Of a stretch of 64,000 bases of DNA, positions 60,983 to 64,000 are shown in pieces. Positions within the stretch are counted from its first letter, which is position 1. The number at the start of each line of letters is the position of its first letter. Made by a program: the position numbers and the translations under genes. The notes under the pieces were generated by a model that did not search any database, had not been told where the DNA came from, and worked only from the letters and a program-made list of their open reading frames with translations. This stretch comes from Desulfocucumis sp964643075 (lineage in GTDB: Bacteria > Bacillota > Desulfotomaculia > Desulfotomaculales > Desulfocucumaceae), in NCBI GenBank assembly GCA_964643075.1, contig CAZXQO010000009.1, positions 40,683-104,682 of the forward strand. The letters are read 5' to 3'.

Positions 60983-61546
60983 ATGCAGACCAATCGCTCA
61001 GCACTTTTGGTGATGGATGTACAAAACGGTATCGTGGAACGTTATACTGAAAAACCGGAAGTCATGGCTCCATTCCAGCGTGCTGTGAACACTGCCCGTC
61101 GTGCGGGAATTCCGGTGATTTTTGTTCGTGTTGCGTTTCGTGACGGCTATCCAGAAGTGAGTGCAATGAACAAGTCATCCTCGGCTATCGTAGGACGTGG
61201 AGGCATGACCATTTCCGAGTTTTCGACACAGATTCATGACTCGGTGGCACCTCGTCCGGATGAACTTGTTGTTACCAAATTGCGCGTGAGTGCATTTGCC
61301 GGTAGTGATCTTGAGGTAATCCTACGCTCTCGTTGGATTAACACGCTGGTCCTAACGGGCATTGCAACAAGCGGTGTCGTCCTTTCGACTCTGAGAGAAG
61401 CTGCGGATAAGGATTATGGGCTTATCGTACTTTCTGATGCGTGTTTGGATACCGATCCGGAAGTCCATCGCGTGTTGGTTGAGAAGCTGTTCCCACGTCA
61501 GGCGGATGTTTTGACCGTGGATGAGTGGGCCGATGTAATGCAGTAA
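60983..61546 (+). CDS. isochorismatase-family cysteine hydrolase
   Basis: The 187-residue protein has the catalytic Asp in LLVMDVQNGIV, the Lys in VVTKLRVSAFAGSDLE and a cis-peptide region TGIATSGVVLST. At the usual nucleophile position the family has Cys (TGxxTxxCVxxT); here it reads SGVVLST, with Val in place of Cys. The missing Cys suggests a changed or lost activity. AGGAGG precedes the ATG. Confidence 0.82.
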   Translation: MQTNRSALLVMDVQNGIVERYTEKPEVMAPFQRAVNTARRAGIPVIFVRVAFRDGYPEVSAMNKSSSAIVGRGGMTISEFSTQIHDSVAPRPDELVVTKLRVSAFAGSDLEVILRSRWINTLVLTGIATSGVVLSTLREAADKDYGLIVLSDACLDTDPEVHRVLVEKLFPRQADVLTVDEWADVMQ

Positions 61547-61572
61547 CAAGGCCTCAAATAGGATTGTCTTTT

Positions 61573-61644
61573 GATAAAGAGTTAAACCTGCCGCAAGTTA
61601 CCAGGCTATTTGCCGTAGTAAATAGGCGGATTTAACTCTTTATC
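61573..61644. repeat. 72-base inverted repeat element
   Basis: GATAAAGAGTTAAA and its exact reverse complement TTTAACTCTTTATC bound a 72-base sequence between converging genes. It may be a bidirectional terminator-like structure or a miniature element. Confidence 0.5.
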
Positions 61645-61707
61645 ATCCCGGTAACTGTAACCGAAAGCCCTATATTTCGAGGAGTTACCAGGGCTTTAGT
61701 TTTCCAC

Positions 61708-62877
61708 TTAATGATGAAACAATCTCGATCCTGTCATAACCATTATCATGCCATATTCGTTGCATGTATTGATTACAATATCATCTCTAAGTGAGCCACC
61801 TGGTTGTACAATATATTTGACCCCACTCTTATGTGCCCGGTCAATATTATCTCTAAAAGGGAAGAATGCATCTGAGCCCAATATTACATTTTTCAAACCT
61901 TTAAGCCACGTTTCCCTGTCATATTCAGAAAGTCTTTCTGGAACTGCTTTCAGCACATCATTCAGAATATTTAATTCGTATGCCGTTGCATCATTTCTGA
62001 CAAATAAGTCCATAGCGTTATCTCGCTCTGGTCTTCCTACTCCTTGCTTGAATCTAAGACTTAGCACCCTGGGATGTTGTTTTAAATACCATATATCGGC
62101 TTTATCACCTGCAAGCCGGGTGCAGTGTATTCTTGACTGCTGACCTGCACCGCATCCGATGACCTGACCGTTTGAAACATAACAGACAGAATTAGATTGT
62201 GTATATTTAAGTGTTATCATTGCCAATATCATATCTCTTCTTGCTTCAACAGGCAGATTTTTATCATCAGTCACTATATTCTTAAGGTCGTCAAAACTTG
62301 GAACTACATTATTTCTTTTCTGCACAAACTCTATACCATATATCAATCTCGTTTCAAATTCAGCAGGTTCATAAGATGGATCAATTTCTATGATGTTGTA
62401 CTTCCCTCCTTTTTTCTGCTTAAGGATCTCAAGGGCTTCAGAGGTATATCCTGGTGCAATTACACCATCAGATACCGCCCCTTTCAAAACAAGTGCACTA
62501 GCTTCATCCACTGTATCACTCAATGCCGCCCAATCACCAAAGGAAGACATTCTGTCAGCACTCCTTGCACGTACATATGCTGCAGCAATAGGTGATAAAT
62601 CAATGTCATCGACAAAGTATGCCTTTTCTTGTTCCTCAGTCAACGGCAGTCCGATTGCTACTCCGGCCGGGCTGACGTGCTTGAAGGAGGCAGCTGCAGG
62701 CATGTTTAACGCAGCTTTCAATTCTTTAACAAGCTGCCACGAGTTCAAAGCATCCATAAAATTGATATAGCCAGGATTACCGTTTAATATTTTAAAGGGG
62801 AGTTCGCCACTGTTGGAACGAATTTCTGATGGTTTCTGACTTGGATTGCACCCATACTTTAATTCATATGACTTCAT
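61708..62877 (-). CDS. stand-alone AICAR transformylase
   Basis: A 389-residue AICAR formyltransferase. It has ELKYGCNPSQKPS at the start, AAASFKHVSPAGVAIG (the catalytic Lys-His loop), and SNSVCYVSNGQVIGCGAGQQ followed by SRIHCTRLAG. It transfers the formyl group of 10-formyl-THF to AICAR in purine synthesis. The N-terminal IMP cyclohydrolase domain of PurH is absent, so that step must be done elsewhere. It uses the product of Fhs. GAGGAGG precedes the ATG. Confidence 0.88.
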   Translation of the reverse strand: MKSYELKYGCNPSQKPSEIRSNSGELPFKILNGNPGYINFMDALNSWQLVKELKAALNMPAAASFKHVSPAGVAIGLPLTEEQEKAYFVDDIDLSPIAAAYVRARSADRMSSFGDWAALSDTVDEASALVLKGAVSDGVIAPGYTSEALEILKQKKGGKYNIIEIDPSYEPAEFETRLIYGIEFVQKRNNVVPSFDDLKNIVTDDKNLPVEARRDMILAMITLKYTQSNSVCYVSNGQVIGCGAGQQSRIHCTRLAGDKADIWYLKQHPRVLSLRFKQGVGRPERDNAMDLFVRNDATAYELNILNDVLKAVPERLSEYDRETWLKGLKNVILGSDAFFPFRDNIDRAHKSGVKYIVQPGGSLRDDIVINTCNEYGMIMVMTGSRLFHH

Positions 62878-62900
62878 AAAAATCCTCCTCGTAAGCTATT

Positions 62901-63143
62901 TTGAAAAAATCAAAATGTTTTTTGGATGATCATGGTTATTCCCATGATCATCGGCCTGACAGACTTCAAATTACTATTGCCTTGGTGGTTACGCCAGATG
63001 GGTATCCTTGTTACTGGCGGGTGATGCGGGTAATACCCAATAAAATTAAAAACCACCTGAGCATTGCTTCTACCCAGGCGGTCGATAATTATCACCAATC
63101 ATGCTTCCCTATGGTTATTCCCATTTTTCCGCCAGTCGCATGA
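62901..63143 (+). pseudogene. DDE transposase fragment
   Basis: The frame reads HDHRPDRLQITIALVVTPDG and YPCYWRVM, the catalytic-core segment DHRPDLxQ...DxDGxP of IS1634/IS4-like transposases. The remainder is unrelated or decayed. A 10-bp-arm hairpin GATGATCATG...CATGATCATC (62925-62952) lies at the left edge. Confidence 0.55.
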
Positions 63144-63463
63144 TTTGTACGTTAATAATCTTTTCATGATAAATATATTATCCAAAGCAGAGATGTCAAC
63201 TAGAATTTTTAAGTTATTTAACATGAAATATAAAACAAATTTTCCCAATAAATTGCATGATAAATAATCATCTACATAGAATGATTTCCACAGGAAGTCA
63301 AGTATTCCTTCTTTGTTTGTATTCCGGGAATGAAAAATTGTCCAAATTGCACATTACAAATAAAGCCGAGTAAACTCAGCATTTAAAGAGCAGCGGTCAA
63401 TAGCAAGCTGATGTTAGACTTGGCTATGACATTCTCACTGAGATCTGTCAGGTTCCTACCCGG
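63144..63463. other. 320-base stretch without a gene
   Basis: A/T-rich sequence with several stops in all frames; nothing recognisable apart from its position between two decayed genes. Confidence 0.4.
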
Positions 63464-63839
63464 CTAATTTCGACTATCCCTGCCGGTTCGAGAGACACTG
63501 AGCCATCTATACAAATCTTCGATGACCGTACGAAAAATTAATCCTATGATCTCCGGGTATTTGAATATAGCGTACTTGGAGCCGGGAATAATTCTCTCCG
63601 CTAAATTGGACCGGTCTCCTAAGTGCTCCTCCGCGGCTATACCGCATGGCAGCTTGAGAAAGCCTCCGCCCCAGAATATATGATTTAATAGTCTGATTGA
63701 TCACCGCCCGGAAAATACGATAGAAATGCATGGGAGAAATGTAATACAGGGACGCCAGTTCCATCTTCCGGTGCAAATTAGACTCAATATATTGTATGGC
63801 ATCATTGACTATTTCAATGTAATCCATGAACTCCCTCAC
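63464..63839 (-). pseudogene. AraC-family regulator, internally deleted
   Basis: The minus-strand start is a good AraC helix-turn-helix (YIEIVNDAIQYIESNLHRKM ... YISPMHFYRIFRAVINQTIK, then RRLSQAA). The second helix-turn-helix and most of the effector domain are missing. After a frame change the end reads IIPGSKYAIFKYPE and FRTVIEDLYRWLS with a stop, which looks like the tail of a GyrI-like effector domain. The gene is therefore a deletion relic. Confidence 0.6.
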
Positions 63840-64000
63840 TATGTAACGAGGCAGGCTTTACGTTGCTCACCAAAGATTTTTGGGGCATTGCACGGCTGGC
63901 AGCTACGCATGCAGGTCATAAACAGTGTACGGCTGACTTGATTATATTAGGGCTTGCTGAACGGGTTAAAATCCCATATAAATCAAGGAATTTGAAGCAT
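63840..64000. other. window end, no gene identified
   Basis: No supported reading frame in the last 161 bases; one may begin beyond the window. Confidence 0.3.

Noticed and set aside
62950..63300. Search for a purine riboswitch upstream of the AICAR transformylase
   Set aside because: No conserved purine-aptamer loops found; the region holds a transposase fragment instead.

Overview
The window reads as a piece of chromosome from an anaerobic, endospore-forming Firmicute, most like the Peptococcaceae / Desulfotomaculales (Pelotomaculum-Desulfotomaculum relatives). Reasons: sporulation genes throughout (spoVT, yabP, yabQ, spoIIE, SpoIID-type proteins, a SPOCS-domain protein), oxygen-sensitive enzymes (double-cubane 2-hydroxyacyl-CoA dehydratase with its ASKHA activator, an Fe-S old-yellow-enzyme), formate-tetrahydrofolate ligase, strong AGGAGG-type ribosome sites and frequent GTG/TTG starts. 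The genus assignment is inference; no rRNA or tRNA gene was seen.

Layout. (1) 1-5543: right end of a PBSX-like phage tail module (XkdQ, R, S, T and U homologues, a very short fibre region, holin, M15 endolysin, second holin), a prophage or tailocin whose head genes lie outside the window. (2) 5753-16612: an Fe-S old-yellow-enzyme, a GAF-PAS histidine kinase, and (convergent) a dehydratase activator plus dehydratase. This locus is split by about 5.1 kb of accessory DNA (a frameshifted GAF-LuxR regulator, a decayed IS110 transposase, a secreted SpoIID-domain protein and a small exported protein behind a sigma-54-type promoter), bounded by 952-bp direct repeats. (3) 16613-17161: a decayed REP-associated transposase interrupted by an 81-bp miniature element with a 6-bp target duplication. 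(4) 17812-48886: the conserved pth-mfd-spoVT-yabN-yabO-yabP-yabQ-divIC-yabR-spoIIE-tilS-ftsH-folP-folB-folK block known from Bacillus. It carries insertions: an agr-type peptide signalling locus (two paralogous membrane proteins, AgrB, AgrD and a PAS histidine kinase) between pth and mfd, plus prsA, HU, spoIID, ppx, ndk, fhs, DUF134 and HD genes. (5) 49148-58213: spore-surface and polyamine-like genes: Sm-like DUF2642-type proteins, an ArsB-type permease, a SPOCS protein with a charged insert, a His-Lys-Asp repeat protein, a spermidine-synthase-like protein, DUF3326 and a carboxynorspermidine-decarboxylase-like enzyme. (6) 58214-64000: PadR regulator, 14-TM drug exporter, cysteine hydrolase and stand-alone AICAR transformylase among transposase and AraC remnants.

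Regulation visible in sequence: a spoIIE promoter with a 22-bp spacer and a perfect Spo0A box; a sigma-G-like promoter before spoVT; sigma-A promoters before the S1-domain gene, prsA and ftsH; many intrinsic terminators. At least two families of palindromic intergenic repeats containing GGGGAC motifs are scattered through the chromosome block.

The best candidates for something undescribed are the duplicated agr locus with its unfamiliar membrane protein pair and non-AgrC kinase, the repeat-bounded 5.1-kb insertion with its sigma-54-driven exported protein, and the NspC-DUF3326 / SpeE-like / His-Lys-Asp repeat neighbourhood. Everything is read by eye; no database or structure search was run.
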